DNA of 10,036 nucleotides. It comes from Bordetella parapertussis. GTDB lineage: Bacteria > Pseudomonadota > Gammaproteobacteria > Burkholderiales > Burkholderiaceae_C. The notes beneath the pieces were generated by a model. That model was not told the origin of the DNA, ran no database searches, and was given only the letters and a program-made list of their open reading frames with translations. The stretch covers positions 1 through 10,036 of the forward strand of contig CAMCES010000055.1 in assembly GCA_945873925.1 (NCBI GenBank). Reading direction: 5' to 3'. Position 1 is the first letter of the stretch. Every line of letters starts with the position of its first letter. Shown here one piece after another: positions 1 through 6,500 of this stretch. A program made the translations under genes and the position numbers.

Positions 1-1076
1 TGGTATTCAATGAGCTGGCGTTTTTCTTCCACCACCACGATTTCTTGCAGGCCACGCGCAAATTCACGGGTGCTGTGCGATTCCAGCGGCCAGACCACGC
101 CCACCTTGTGCACACGGATGCCCGTGCGCTTGCAGGTCGCGTCATCCAAACCGAGGTCGAGCAAGGCTTGGCGGGTGTCGTTGTAGGCCTTGCCGCTGGC
201 GATCAAGCCAAACCGGTCGTTCGGCCCCTGGATCACGGTGTGATTGAGCTTGTTGGCGCGGATATAGGCCAAGGCGGCATACCACTTGTGGTTGAACAAG
301 CGCGCTTCTTGGCTGAGCGCGTCGTCGGGCCAACGGATATGCACACCCCCTGCGGGCATCTCGAACTCGGGGAGGATGGTGTTCACGCCCTCGGGGTCGA
401 TCATGACGGTGGCGCTGGACTCGACGATTTCTTGGATGGTTTTCATGCCCGCCCAAACGCCCGAGAAACGGCTCATGGCAAACGCGTGGATGCCGTAATC
501 CAGGATGTCTTGCACCGAGGCAGGGAAAAACACCGGCAAGCCGCAAGCCTTGAAGATGTGGTCGCTTTGGTGCGCAGCGGTGCTGCTTTTGGAGACATGG
601 TCGTCACCGGCGATGGCCAGCACGCCACCCCAAGCCGTGGTGCCCGCCATGTTGCCGTGCTTGAACACGTCCGAGGTGCGGTCCACGCCCGGGCCTTTGC
701 CATACCAAATACCAAACACGCCATCGAATTTGTTGTTGCCCGGCGGCGCAAAGCCCAGCTGCTGGGTGCCCCACAAAGCCGTGGCGGCCATTTCCTCGTT
801 CACACCCGGCTGGAAGACGACCTGCTGTGCCTGCAAAAACGCGCGCGCGCTCCACAGCGCTTGGTCGTAGCTGCCCAAGGGTGAGCCACGGTAACCGCTG
901 ATGAAGCCGGCGGTGTTTTTGCCCTGCGCCGCATCACGCTGGCGTTGCAGCATGGGCAAACGCACCAGCGCCTGGACACCGCTCATGAAGGCGCGGCCAT
1001 GCTCGAGGGCGTACTTGTCGTCGAGCTGGACGGTTTCCAGGGCTAGGCGGATGTGTTCGGGCAGGGGTGCGTTCAT
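1..1076 (-). CDS. indolepyruvate ferredoxin oxidoreductase family protein, N-terminal part (cut by left window edge)
   Basis: About 358 residues are visible, starting MNAPLPEHIRLALETVQLDD. The ATG at 1076-1074 has a GGAG ribosome site (1087-1084) 7 bases upstream. The text GFISGYRGSPLGSYD followed by QPGVNEEMAATALWG, YGKGPGVDRTSDVFKHGN and GDDHVSKSST is typical of the N-terminal 2-oxoacid oxidoreductase (thiamine-dependent) domain of the fused indolepyruvate:ferredoxin oxidoreductases. In proteobacteria these are single chains of roughly 1,150-1,200 residues joining IorA-like and IorB-like parts. The family oxidatively decarboxylates aryl pyruvates from aromatic amino acid breakdown to aryl-CoA, reducing ferredoxin, in the cytoplasm. 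The gene follows pyrE on the same strand after an 89-bp gap, so co-transcription is possible but not shown. The frame is open to the edge. The exact substrate cannot be told from this part. The family call is confident. Confidence 0.88.
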   Translation of the reverse strand, partial: MNAPLPEHIRLALETVQLDDKYALEHGRAFMSGVQALVRLPMLQRQRDAAQGKNTAGFISGYRGSPLGSYDQALWSARAFLQAQQVVFQPGVNEEMAATALWGTQQLGFAPPGNNKFDGVFGIWYGKGPGVDRTSDVFKHGNMAGTTAWGGVLAIAGDDHVSKSSTAAHQSDHIFKACGLPVFFPASVQDILDYGIHAFAMSRFSGVWAGMKTIQEIVESSATVMIDPEGVNTILPEFEMPAGGVHIRWPDDALSQEARLFNHKWYAALAYIRANKLNHTVIQGPNDRFGLIASGKAYNDTRQALLDLGLDDATCKRTGIRVHKVGVVWPLESHSTREFARGLQEIVVVEEKRQLIEY

Positions 1077-1139
1077 GCGGGGTCTCCAACAACAGACAAC
1101 CAAGCCAGTTTAGGGGCTGGCCGTGAAATCAAACAGCGG

Positions 1140-1161
1140 GTTTGTCCCGCCAATGACAAAC
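1140..1161 (-). terminator. possible hairpin after pyrE
   Basis: GTTTGTC (1140-1146) and GACAAAC (1155-1161) form a perfect 7-bp inverted repeat with an 8-base loop, just downstream of the pyrE stop in the pyrE direction. No strong T-run follows on the minus strand, so it could be an attenuating or processing hairpin rather than a real terminator. A second pair, CCAGTTT (1105-1111) and AAACTGG (1158-1164), brackets the same gap. Confidence 0.25.
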
Positions 1162-1165
1162 TGGG

Positions 1166-1861
1166 TCAGCCGACCCCGTAACGGTCACGGTAGGCTTGAA
1201 CCGCTGGCAAGTGGGTGGCCGCTTCGCCCATGCTCCCCTGGGACTGAAGGTAAGACAGCAAATCGGCGAGTTGCGCCACCGCGCAGACTTTCATGCCCAA
1301 ATACTCGCGCACGTATTGCACCGCGCTGTGCGCCACGTCCCGCACCTGGCCGTCCACCAGCTCGGTGGCCATTTCCTGGCGGTCCAAGGCGATGGCCACG
1401 CCATACGCCTGCGCGCCAGCGGCTTGAATCAGCGCGACCGATTCGCGCACCGCGGTGCCCGCGCTCATCACGTCATCCACGATCAGCACCCGCCCATGCA
1501 ATGGTGCGCCGACCAAAATACCGCCCTCACCATGGTCTTTGGCTTCCTTGCGGTTGTAGGCAAACGGCAGGTTACGGCCCACGCGGGCCAGCTCGATGGC
1601 CACCGCTGCACCCAGCGGGATGCCTTTGTAAGCGGGGCCAAAAATCATGTCGAACTGCAAATCACTGGCGAGCAAGGCCTGGGCATAGAAAGCGGCCAAG
1701 CGGCTCAGCTTGGCACCATCGTCAAACAAACCGGCATTGAAAAAATAAGGGGACATGCGCCCGGCTTTGGTTTGGAAGCGGCCAAATTTCAGCACGCCCG
1801 ATTCCAGCGAGAATTCAATGAATTCTTGCGCCAACGTGTTTGGCGTGTCTTGCACCGACAT
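1166..1861 (-). CDS. pyrE: orotate phosphoribosyltransferase
   Basis: This 231-residue protein starts MSVQDTPNTLAQEFIEF. It makes orotidine 5'-phosphate from orotate and PRPP in de novo pyrimidine synthesis (cytoplasmic, dimeric family). The PRPP-binding loop is VLIVDDVMSAGTAV (about residues 125-138). The family segments FGPAYKGIPL (74-83) and AYNRKEAKDHGEGG (101-114) are present, including the mobile catalytic loop with KxxKDHGEGG. Length is close to the 210-230 usual for the family. The frame is open upstream for 50 more codons, but those translate into unrelated sequence overlapping exoA. The ATG at 1861-1859 is chosen because AAGGA (1873-1869) lies 7 bases upstream and the homologous N-terminus begins here. 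The start codon overlaps that of the divergent exonuclease gene. Confidence 0.96.
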   Translation of the reverse strand: MSVQDTPNTLAQEFIEFSLESGVLKFGRFQTKAGRMSPYFFNAGLFDDGAKLSRLAAFYAQALLASDLQFDMIFGPAYKGIPLGAAVAIELARVGRNLPFAYNRKEAKDHGEGGILVGAPLHGRVLIVDDVMSAGTAVRESVALIQAAGAQAYGVAIALDRQEMATELVDGQVRDVAHSAVQYVREYLGMKVCAVAQLADLLSYLQSQGSMGEAATHLPAVQAYRDRYGVG

Positions 1862-2669
1862 GGGGGATTCCTTGTTCAAACTCACCAGCCTCAACCTCAA
1901 CGGCATCCGCTCGGCGAGCAGCAAAGGCCTTGAAAACTGGCTTGAAAAAGCCACGCCCGATTGTATGTGTGTGCAAGAAATCAAGGCCCAAGCACCCGAC
2001 CTGGCGGGCAAATTCGAGGTCTTGGCGGGTTTGAACGGCTACTTTCACTGCGCCGAGAAAAAAGGCTATGCCGGTGTTGGCATCTTCACCCGGCACACCC
2101 CCAGTGCCGTCATTGAAGGCTTTGATGGTGGCGAATTTGACGCCGAGGGCCGCTGTCTGGAGCTGCGCTTTGACACCCCCAAGCGCAAGCTGTCCTTGCT
2201 CAGCGTGTACTTTCCCAGTGGCTCTTCCGGCCCCGAGCGGCAGGCAGCAAAGTACCGTTTCTTGGACGCGATCGGGCCGCACCTGAAGGCTTTGAAAAAA
2301 AAGCGCGGGTTCATTTTGTGTGGTGACGTGAACATTGCGCACCAAGAAAAAGACCTGAAGAACTGGCGCAGCAACCAGAAAAACTCGGGCTTCTTACCTG
2401 AGGAGCGGGCTTGGATGACACGCTTTACCACCGAGGGCGGGATGGTGGACGTTTACCGCCAACTGCACCCCGACACTACCGATGCCTGCTACACCTGGTG
2501 GAGCAACCGCGGCCAAGCCTATGCCAACAACGTCGGTTGGCGATTGGACTACCACCTGGCCACCCCTGCGTTGGCGGCGTTGGCCAAGCAGGTGTCCATT
2601 TACAAGGACGAAAAGTTTTCAGACCACGCGCCGGTCACCGTGGCCTATGACAAAGCATTGCTGGATTGA
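1860..2669 (+). CDS. exodeoxyribonuclease III (AP endonuclease)
   Basis: This 269-residue member of the exonuclease III/AP endonuclease family acts in base-excision repair: it cuts 5' to abasic sites and removes 3'-blocking groups. Visible active-site elements are N14 in SLNLNGIRSA, E40 in CVQEIKA, Y117 in VYFPSG, D156 and N158 in CGDVNIAH, and D255-H256 in SDHAPV. These are the metal-binding and catalytic residues of the EEP fold. Two starts are possible. The ATG at 1860 gives MGDSLFKLTS; the TTG at 1872 would give MFKLTS, which matches the common N-terminus of homologs. Neither has a convincing ribosome site, though GGGGG stands just before the TTG. The gene diverges from pyrE with no spacer, and arfB follows after 37 bp. 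In this lineage the gene is often called exoA, xth or xthA. Confidence 0.93.
   Translation: MGDSLFKLTSLNLNGIRSASSKGLENWLEKATPDCMCVQEIKAQAPDLAGKFEVLAGLNGYFHCAEKKGYAGVGIFTRHTPSAVIEGFDGGEFDAEGRCLELRFDTPKRKLSLLSVYFPSGSSGPERQAAKYRFLDAIGPHLKALKKKRGFILCGDVNIAHQEKDLKNWRSNQKNSGFLPEERAWMTRFTTEGGMVDVYRQLHPDTTDACYTWWSNRGQAYANNVGWRLDYHLATPALAALAKQVSIYKDEKFSDHAPVTVAYDKALLD
1869..1873 (-). promoter_or_regulatory. pyrE ribosome binding site inside exoA
   Basis: On the minus strand this reads AAGGA, 7 bases before the pyrE ATG. It decides the pyrE start against the longer open frame. It lies within the first codons of the divergent exoA gene and covers part of that gene's alternative TTG start. Confidence 0.6.
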
Positions 2670-2706
2670 GTGCAGAGGTGCAACCGGTTTACAGTCATCT
2701 GAGACC

Positions 2707-3114
2707 ATGTTGACCCCGCCCATCCTCATTCCTGAACACGAGATCGAATTCACCGCGATCCGGGCCCAAGGCGCGGGCGGGCAAAACGTCAACAAAGTCT
2801 CCAGCGCGGTGCACCTGCGGTTTGATATTCGTGCGTCTTCGTTGCCGGATGCGGTGAAAGAGAAGCTGTTGGCCACCTCAGACCAGCGCATCACCAGCGA
2901 AGGCGTCATCGTCATCAAAGCGCAAACCAGCCGCAGCCAAGACAAAAACCGCCTCGAAGCCATGGCGCGGTTGCACGACATGGTGGACTTGGCCGCCAAG
3001 CCTGTGAAACCCCGCCGTGCCACCCGACCCACGCTCAGCTCGCAACGCAAACGTGTGGACAGCAAGGTGCTGCGGGGCCAGACCAAAGCCACACGCGGCA
3101 AAGTGATTGGCTGA
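2707..3114 (+). CDS. arfB: peptidyl-tRNA hydrolase ArfB (alternative ribosome rescue factor)
   Basis: A 135-residue protein starting MLTPPILIPEHEIEFTAIRA. ArfB (YaeJ) enters stalled ribosomes lacking a stop codon and hydrolyses the peptidyl-tRNA ester, a rescue pathway separate from tmRNA. The catalytic GGQ motif (residues 24-26, in RAQGAGGQNVNK) is intact and followed by the class I release-factor-like SSAVHLRF segment. The C-terminus is strongly basic (RRATRP...SSQRKR...KATRGK), as expected for the tail that enters the mRNA channel. Length (E. coli YaeJ is about 140) also fits ArfB rather than the much longer RF1/RF2. The frame is open further upstream into exoA, but the ATG at 2707 is where family similarity begins; the upstream GAG is only a weak ribosome site. 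Probably read with exoA. Confidence 0.94.
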   Translation: MLTPPILIPEHEIEFTAIRAQGAGGQNVNKVSSAVHLRFDIRASSLPDAVKEKLLATSDQRITSEGVIVIKAQTSRSQDKNRLEAMARLHDMVDLAAKPVKPRRATRPTLSSQRKRVDSKVLRGQTKATRGKVIG

Positions 3115-3150
3115 ACCATGCGCTTTCGCTCAGTCTTCCCTGTCACCACT

Positions 3151-3155
3151 GGAGG
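3151..3155 (+). promoter_or_regulatory. GGAGG ribosome binding site deciding a GTG start
   Basis: A strong GGAGG lies 6 bases before the GTG at 3162, supporting that codon as the monooxygenase start. It is the best ribosome site on the plus strand of this window. Confidence 0.75.
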
Positions 3156-3161
3156 CCCGCC

Positions 3162-4601
3162 GTGTTGGATGTCTTGATCATTGGCGCAGGCTTGTCGGGC
3201 ATTGGTGCTGCCCGTCATTTGCAAGCCCAGTGCCCCAACAAAACCTGGCGTATTTGGGAAGCCCGCAGCCAGATCGGCGGCACCTGGGATTTGTTCCGTT
3301 ACCCCGGGGTTCGCAGCGACTCCGACATGCACACCTTGGGTTACTGCTTCAAGCCTTGGGATGGCGAACAAACCATGGCCGATGGCGCGTCCATCCTGAA
3401 ATACATCCGCGAGGCAGCGCATGAAACTGGCGTTGACCAAAACATCAGCCATGGCCACAAAGTCACGCATGCGCATTGGTCGAGCCATGACGCGTGTTGG
3501 ACCTTGACCGCACGGCTGCCCAGCGGCGACACCGTGCAACAACGGGCGCGGATGCTGCACATGTGCGGTGGTTATTACAGCTACGCACAAGGCCATCAAC
3601 CCGGGTTTGCAGGCCAAGCAGACTTCAAAGGCCAGGTGATCAACCCGCAATTTTGGCCGGCAGATTTGGACTTCGCCGGCAAACAAGTGGTGGTGATTGG
3701 CAGTGGTGCCACAGCCATGACCATGGTACCGGCCATGGCGCACAGCGCAGCGCATGTGACCATGCTGCAGCGTTCACCGACCTATGTGGTGTCTCGCCCA
3801 GGGCGTGACCCGTTTCCACAATGGCTGCAAAAATGGCTGCCTGTGTCCTGGGCCTATGGGCTCACGCGCTGGAAGAATATTTTGCAAAGCATTTTTTATT
3901 TCCAACTCGCTCGCCGACAGCCCGCTTTTTTGAAAGGCTACTTGGTGGGTTTGGTGGGCCAGGCCTTGGGCCAGGGTTTTGATGTGCAAACCCATTTCAC
4001 ACCGCGTTACAACCCTTGGACACAGCGGGTCTGCGCTCTGCCCGATGGCGATTTGTTCAAGGCGATTCGCGGTGGCCGCGCCAGCGTGGTGACTGACACG
4101 GTCGCGCATTTCACCGCCACGGGTTTGGTCCTGCAAGGTGGCGGCGCACTGGCCGCTGATGTGGTCGTGCTCGCAACGGGTTTGCAGCTCAATGTGTTGG
4201 CAGACATCGCATTCACGGTCGATGGCAAGCCGTTTGTGGCGGGCGACGCCTTCAGCTACAAAGGCATGATGCTGTCGGGTCTGCCCAATGTGGTGTTGAC
4301 CTTTGGATACTCGAATGCGTCTTGGACCTTGAAAGCCGATTTGATCGCCGACTTTGCCTGTCGTTTGCTCAATCACATGGACAAACACGCTTTCCGTGAG
4401 GTGCGCCCGACACCAGAACGGCCGATGACCGCCCAGCCGTTCATGGACTTTGACTCAGGTTATGTCACCCGCGCCAGCATCCACTTGCCAAAGCAAGGCG
4501 ACCATGGGCCTTGGCGGGTCCATCAAAATTACCTGGTGGACCTCTGGGCGATTGGCCATGGCAGTTTGGACGACCGAGCGCTGCGCTTTAGTCGTTCGTG
4601 A
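3162..4601 (+). CDS. flavin-dependent monooxygenase, Baeyer-Villiger/FMO type
   Basis: A 479-residue class B flavoprotein monooxygenase expected to use FAD, NADPH and O2 to oxygenate ketones or heteroatoms; the substrate cannot be told. It starts at GTG with a strong ribosome site. An FAD Rossmann motif, GAGLSG, lies at residues 8-13, followed by EARSQIGGTWDLFRYPGVRS typical of this subfamily. The NADPH Rossmann motif GSGATA is at 180-185. The late ATG motif (LATGL, 337-341) and the C-terminal NASWTLKADL and NYLVDLW blocks are present, so the protein looks complete. The fingerprint FxGxxxHxxxWP reads FKGQVINPQFWP (155-166): the conserved His is Asn161. No signal peptide or obvious membrane segment is seen. 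The last 14 bases overlap the convergent mreB. It lies 47 bp after arfB with no clear functional link. Confidence 0.88.
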   Translation: MLDVLIIGAGLSGIGAARHLQAQCPNKTWRIWEARSQIGGTWDLFRYPGVRSDSDMHTLGYCFKPWDGEQTMADGASILKYIREAAHETGVDQNISHGHKVTHAHWSSHDACWTLTARLPSGDTVQQRARMLHMCGGYYSYAQGHQPGFAGQADFKGQVINPQFWPADLDFAGKQVVVIGSGATAMTMVPAMAHSAAHVTMLQRSPTYVVSRPGRDPFPQWLQKWLPVSWAYGLTRWKNILQSIFYFQLARRQPAFLKGYLVGLVGQALGQGFDVQTHFTPRYNPWTQRVCALPDGDLFKAIRGGRASVVTDTVAHFTATGLVLQGGGALAADVVVLATGLQLNVLADIAFTVDGKPFVAGDAFSYKGMMLSGLPNVVLTFGYSNASWTLKADLIADFACRLLNHMDKHAFREVRPTPERPMTAQPFMDFDSGYVTRASIHLPKQGDHGPWRVHQNYLVDLWAIGHGSLDDRALRFSRS

Positions 4602-5622
4602 AGATGCCGGTCACGCCGTCGAGTCGTTCCAGGACCAAGCCGCAGCCACGCACCACGCAACTGAGCGGGTCCTCGGCCAGCATCGTGGGCAAACCGGTTT
4701 CTTCGGTGATCAGGCGGTCGAGGTCTTTGAGCAAGGCGCCGCCGCCAGTGAGCATGATGCCGCGCTCGGAAATGTCCGAGCTCAGCTCGGGCGGGGTTTT
4801 TTCCAGGGCGTTCTTGATGGCCATGACCAAGCCATTGAGCGGGTCGGTCAGCGCCTCAAGCACCTCAGATGAAGTCACGGTGAACGTCTGCGGTATGCCT
4901 TGGCTCAGGTTGCGCCCGGTGACCTCCATCTCCTTGAAGTCGGCGTTGGGAAAGGCCAGCCCGATTTCTTTTTTGAGCATCTCAGCGGTTTGGTCGCCGA
5001 TCAATATGCCGTAATTGCGGCGGATGTAGTTGACGATGGCTTCATCGAATTTGTCACCGCCAATGCGCACACTGCCCTTGTAGACCATGCCACCCAGGGA
5101 GATGATGCCAACCTCGGTGGTGCCCCCGCCAATGTCGACCACCATGGAGCCGCAAGCGTCGGTTACCGGCAAGCCCGCGCCAATGGCTGCGGCCATCGGC
5201 TCTTCGATCAAAAAAACCTCCGAGGCGCCCGCCCCCATGGCGGACTCTCGGATCGCGCGGCGCTCCACCTGGGTCGAGCCGCAGGGCACACAAATGATGA
5301 TGCGCGGGCTCGGGCGCAGCAGACTGTTGGGGTGGATTTGCCGGATGAAATACTTGAGCATTTGCTCGGTGATCGTGAAGTCGGCGATCACGCCGTCTTT
5401 CATGGGGCGGATCGCCTCGATGTTGGCGGGCACCCGGCCCAACATGCTTTTGGCCTCTGTGCCCACGGCCAGGATGGTTTTTTTGGCGCCCATCTGCTGG
5501 ATCGCCACCACCGACGGCTCGTCCAACACCACGCCCTGGTCTTTGGCGTAAATCAAGGTATTGGCAGTGCCCAGATCGATGGCCAAGTCGGTTGACAGCC
5601 ACTTGGAAAAAAAGCTCAGCAT
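4588..5622 (-). CDS. mreB: MreB-like actin homologue, rod-shape cytoskeleton protein
   Basis: A 344-residue bacterial actin, close to the 347 of E. coli MreB. MreB filaments on the inner membrane guide lateral peptidoglycan synthesis. Visible are an amphipathic N-terminal membrane-binding stretch (MLSFFSKWLS), phosphate-1 loop DLGTANT (16-22), IRPMKDGVIADF (71-82), PSPRIIICVP (104-113), catalytic E140 in LIEEPMAAAIGAGLP, phosphate-2 DIGGGTTEVG (163-172) and adenosine motif TGGGALL (292-298). All key motifs are intact, so polymerisation and ATP hydrolysis are expected. It is the last gene of a unit with a bactofilin and a RodZ-like HTH protein, and no mreC or mreD follows. This position suggests a second MreB paralogue, but a solitary main copy cannot be ruled out. 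Its ATG is 3 bases after the bactofilin stop with no ribosome site, so translation is probably coupled. Confidence 0.95.
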   Translation of the reverse strand: MLSFFSKWLSTDLAIDLGTANTLIYAKDQGVVLDEPSVVAIQQMGAKKTILAVGTEAKSMLGRVPANIEAIRPMKDGVIADFTITEQMLKYFIRQIHPNSLLRPSPRIIICVPCGSTQVERRAIRESAMGAGASEVFLIEEPMAAAIGAGLPVTDACGSMVVDIGGGTTEVGIISLGGMVYKGSVRIGGDKFDEAIVNYIRRNYGILIGDQTAEMLKKEIGLAFPNADFKEMEVTGRNLSQGIPQTFTVTSSEVLEALTDPLNGLVMAIKNALEKTPPELSSDISERGIMLTGGGALLKDLDRLITEETGLPTMLAEDPLSCVVRGCGLVLERLDGVTGIFTND

Positions 5623-5625
5623 GGC

Positions 5626-5973
5626 TTAGGCAATGGTCTGCATATCACCTTCAAATTGACCGCCGCGCTCGATGTCAATATCGGCATAACTGAGCTTGCC
5701 AGAGACTTTGCCAGTCTTGCGGATTTGCAACAAGCCTTGGCACACCACATCTTCACTCAAGATGCCATAGATATCCATTTGCTTGGCGCGCACCTTGCCG
5801 CTGATCTGCCCCAAGGGACCAACGTCCAAGGTGTTGGCGATGATTTCACCGGTGATCTTGCCATTGATTTGTGCCAGGCCCGGCACATTGATGGTGCCAA
5901 CAAACACCACCCCGTTGGGGATGAACAAATCGTTGGCCTTGTGGCCGTTGTCTTCCAAGGTGTCAGTGTCCAT
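5626..5973 (-). CDS. bactofilin (polymer-forming cytoskeletal protein)
   Basis: A 115-residue protein of the bactofilin (DUF583) family: small proteins that polymerise without nucleotide into beta-helical filaments that organise cell-wall enzymes and local shape. The core repeats glycine-rich short strands: VGTINVPGLAQINGKITGE, then GPLGQISGKVRAKQ, then RKTGKVSGKLSYADI and ERGGQFEGDM. This is the regular spacing expected of a right-handed beta-helix. The N-terminus is short and charged, with no membrane segment. The ATG at 5973-5971 is preferred; a TTG at 5985 would add four residues. Neither has a clear ribosome site. The gene overlaps the end of the upstream RodZ-like gene by 11 bases (23 with the TTG) and stops 3 bases before mreB, so the three are likely one coupled operon. 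No M23 peptidase partner, common beside bactofilins, is present. Confidence 0.9.
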   Translation of the reverse strand: MDTDTLEDNGHKANDLFIPNGVVFVGTINVPGLAQINGKITGEIIANTLDVGPLGQISGKVRAKQMDIYGILSEDVVCQGLLQIRKTGKVSGKLSYADIDIERGGQFEGDMQTIA

Positions 5974-6304
5974 CTGGGTTGTCAAGGTTGGTTTTGAGTA
6001 AAAAAGCAGGTATGGCTGGAACCGCCATGCTTGGCGTGTGCCCAGCCTGGAGCGGGTCTTTGGTGTCCATGGGCAAGTCCATGCCCAATTTTTTGGCGTA
6101 CAAACGCAAAAACCACCACACGGGTTGCGCCGTCTTTTTGAAGGCCTCGTGACGCCCTTCCTCTAACGCCTGAACTTGCTCGGTTGACAAGCCAATTTTT
6201 TTGCCAATAGCCGCACAAGAGAGGTTTTGCATCTCGCGTTGTTTTTTCAGCACATGGCCAAATGACGCACAAACCGACGCCTGATTGCTGGTTTGAGCGC
6301 TCAC
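5963..6304 (-). CDS. RodZ-like helix-turn-helix protein without membrane domain
   Basis: A 113-residue protein. Residues about 15-77 match the RodZ-type HTH_25 domain: FGHVLKKQREMQNLS, then GLSTEQVQALEEGRHEAF and VWWFLRLYAKKLGMDL. The final aromatic helix (W64, F65, Y69) corresponds to the helix by which RodZ contacts MreB in better-known bacteria. RodZ normally continues with a transmembrane helix and a periplasmic DUF4115 domain; here a proline-containing tail ends at residue 113 with no hydrophobic segment. The stop falls inside the bactofilin start region, so this is not an obvious truncation by frameshift. The start is GTG at 6304-6302: an in-frame TGA lies two codons upstream, and no clear ribosome site is seen. 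The genomic link with mreB and bactofilin supports a cytoskeletal adaptor; a DNA-binding autoregulator is the alternative. Confidence 0.75.
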   Translation of the reverse strand: MSAQTSNQASVCASFGHVLKKQREMQNLSCAAIGKKIGLSTEQVQALEEGRHEAFKKTAQPVWWFLRLYAKKLGMDLPMDTKDPLQAGHTPSMAVPAIPAFLLKTNLDNPDGH

Positions 6305-6391
6305 TGGATGTCAAAAGTACACTCGAACATTTTGTGATTTTTTCTGTTTTCCAGTGTCATGCACACCCCTAATTGGGGAACTCCTCACATA

Positions 6392-6409
6392 ATCACATTG
6401 ATTTGTGAT
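6392..6409. promoter_or_regulatory. inverted repeat ATCACA-N6-TGTGAT, candidate operator
   Basis: Perfect 6-bp arms flank TTGATT. It is not the CRP/FNR arrangement, whose arms face the other way (TGTGA-N6-TCACA). The spacer TTGATT could itself serve as a plus-strand -35 element with AATAGT (6421-6426) as -10 at 17 bp, so a protein bound here would cover that promoter. An extra TTTGTGAT lies 71 bp away at 6331. Confidence 0.35.
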
Positions 6410-6426
6410 GAAATTATTTAAATAGT
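6398..6426 (+). promoter_or_regulatory. weak sigma70-like promoter candidate for the response regulator
   Basis: TTGATT (6398-6403), a 17-bp spacer, then AATAGT (6421-6426). Each hexamer matches 4 of 6 consensus bases. In an AT-rich stretch such a match can arise by chance. Confidence 0.22.
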
Positions 6427-6437
6427 ATTCATTCATG

Positions 6438-6451
6438 GTCTTTTAAAAGAC
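6438..6451. repeat. perfect 14-bp palindrome GTCTTTTAAAAGAC
   Basis: A perfect palindrome without spacer in the divergent regulatory region. It could be a dimeric regulator site, for instance for the adjacent LuxR-type regulator; this is only suggested by symmetry and position. Confidence 0.4.
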
Positions 6452-6500
6452 TGTTCAGGATTGACAATCAGGTGGTCATGAACACAGCGTTTTTTCTTCT

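Noticed and set aside
45..884. 279-codon plus-strand frame opposite the indolepyruvate oxidoreductase
   Set aside because: The minus strand carries clear family sequence over the whole stretch; the plus frame has no recognisable domain.
1862..2011. 50-residue N-terminal extension of PyrE
   Set aside because: It would make PyrE longer than the family, overlaps exoA by about 150 bases, and a good ribosome site supports the ATG at 1861.
2619..3755. 378-codon open frame on the minus strand opposite arfB and the monooxygenase
   Set aside because: It is antisense to two genes with intact family motifs, and its translation shows no recognisable domain; long antisense frames are common at this GC.
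4900..5595. 231-codon plus-strand frame opposite mreB
   Set aside because: It mirrors a strongly conserved MreB coding sequence and its His/Gly/Asp-rich translation is typical of a shadow frame.
6302..6356. CACTGG (6302-6307) and CCAGTG (6351-6356) as a leader hairpin of the HTH gene
   Set aside because: The arms are only 6 bp with a 43-base loop, expected by chance in a region this size.
6461..6466. Perfect TTGACA as a -35 box for the response regulator
   Set aside because: At 16-18 bp downstream the hexamers (such as ACAGCG) do not resemble a -10 element.
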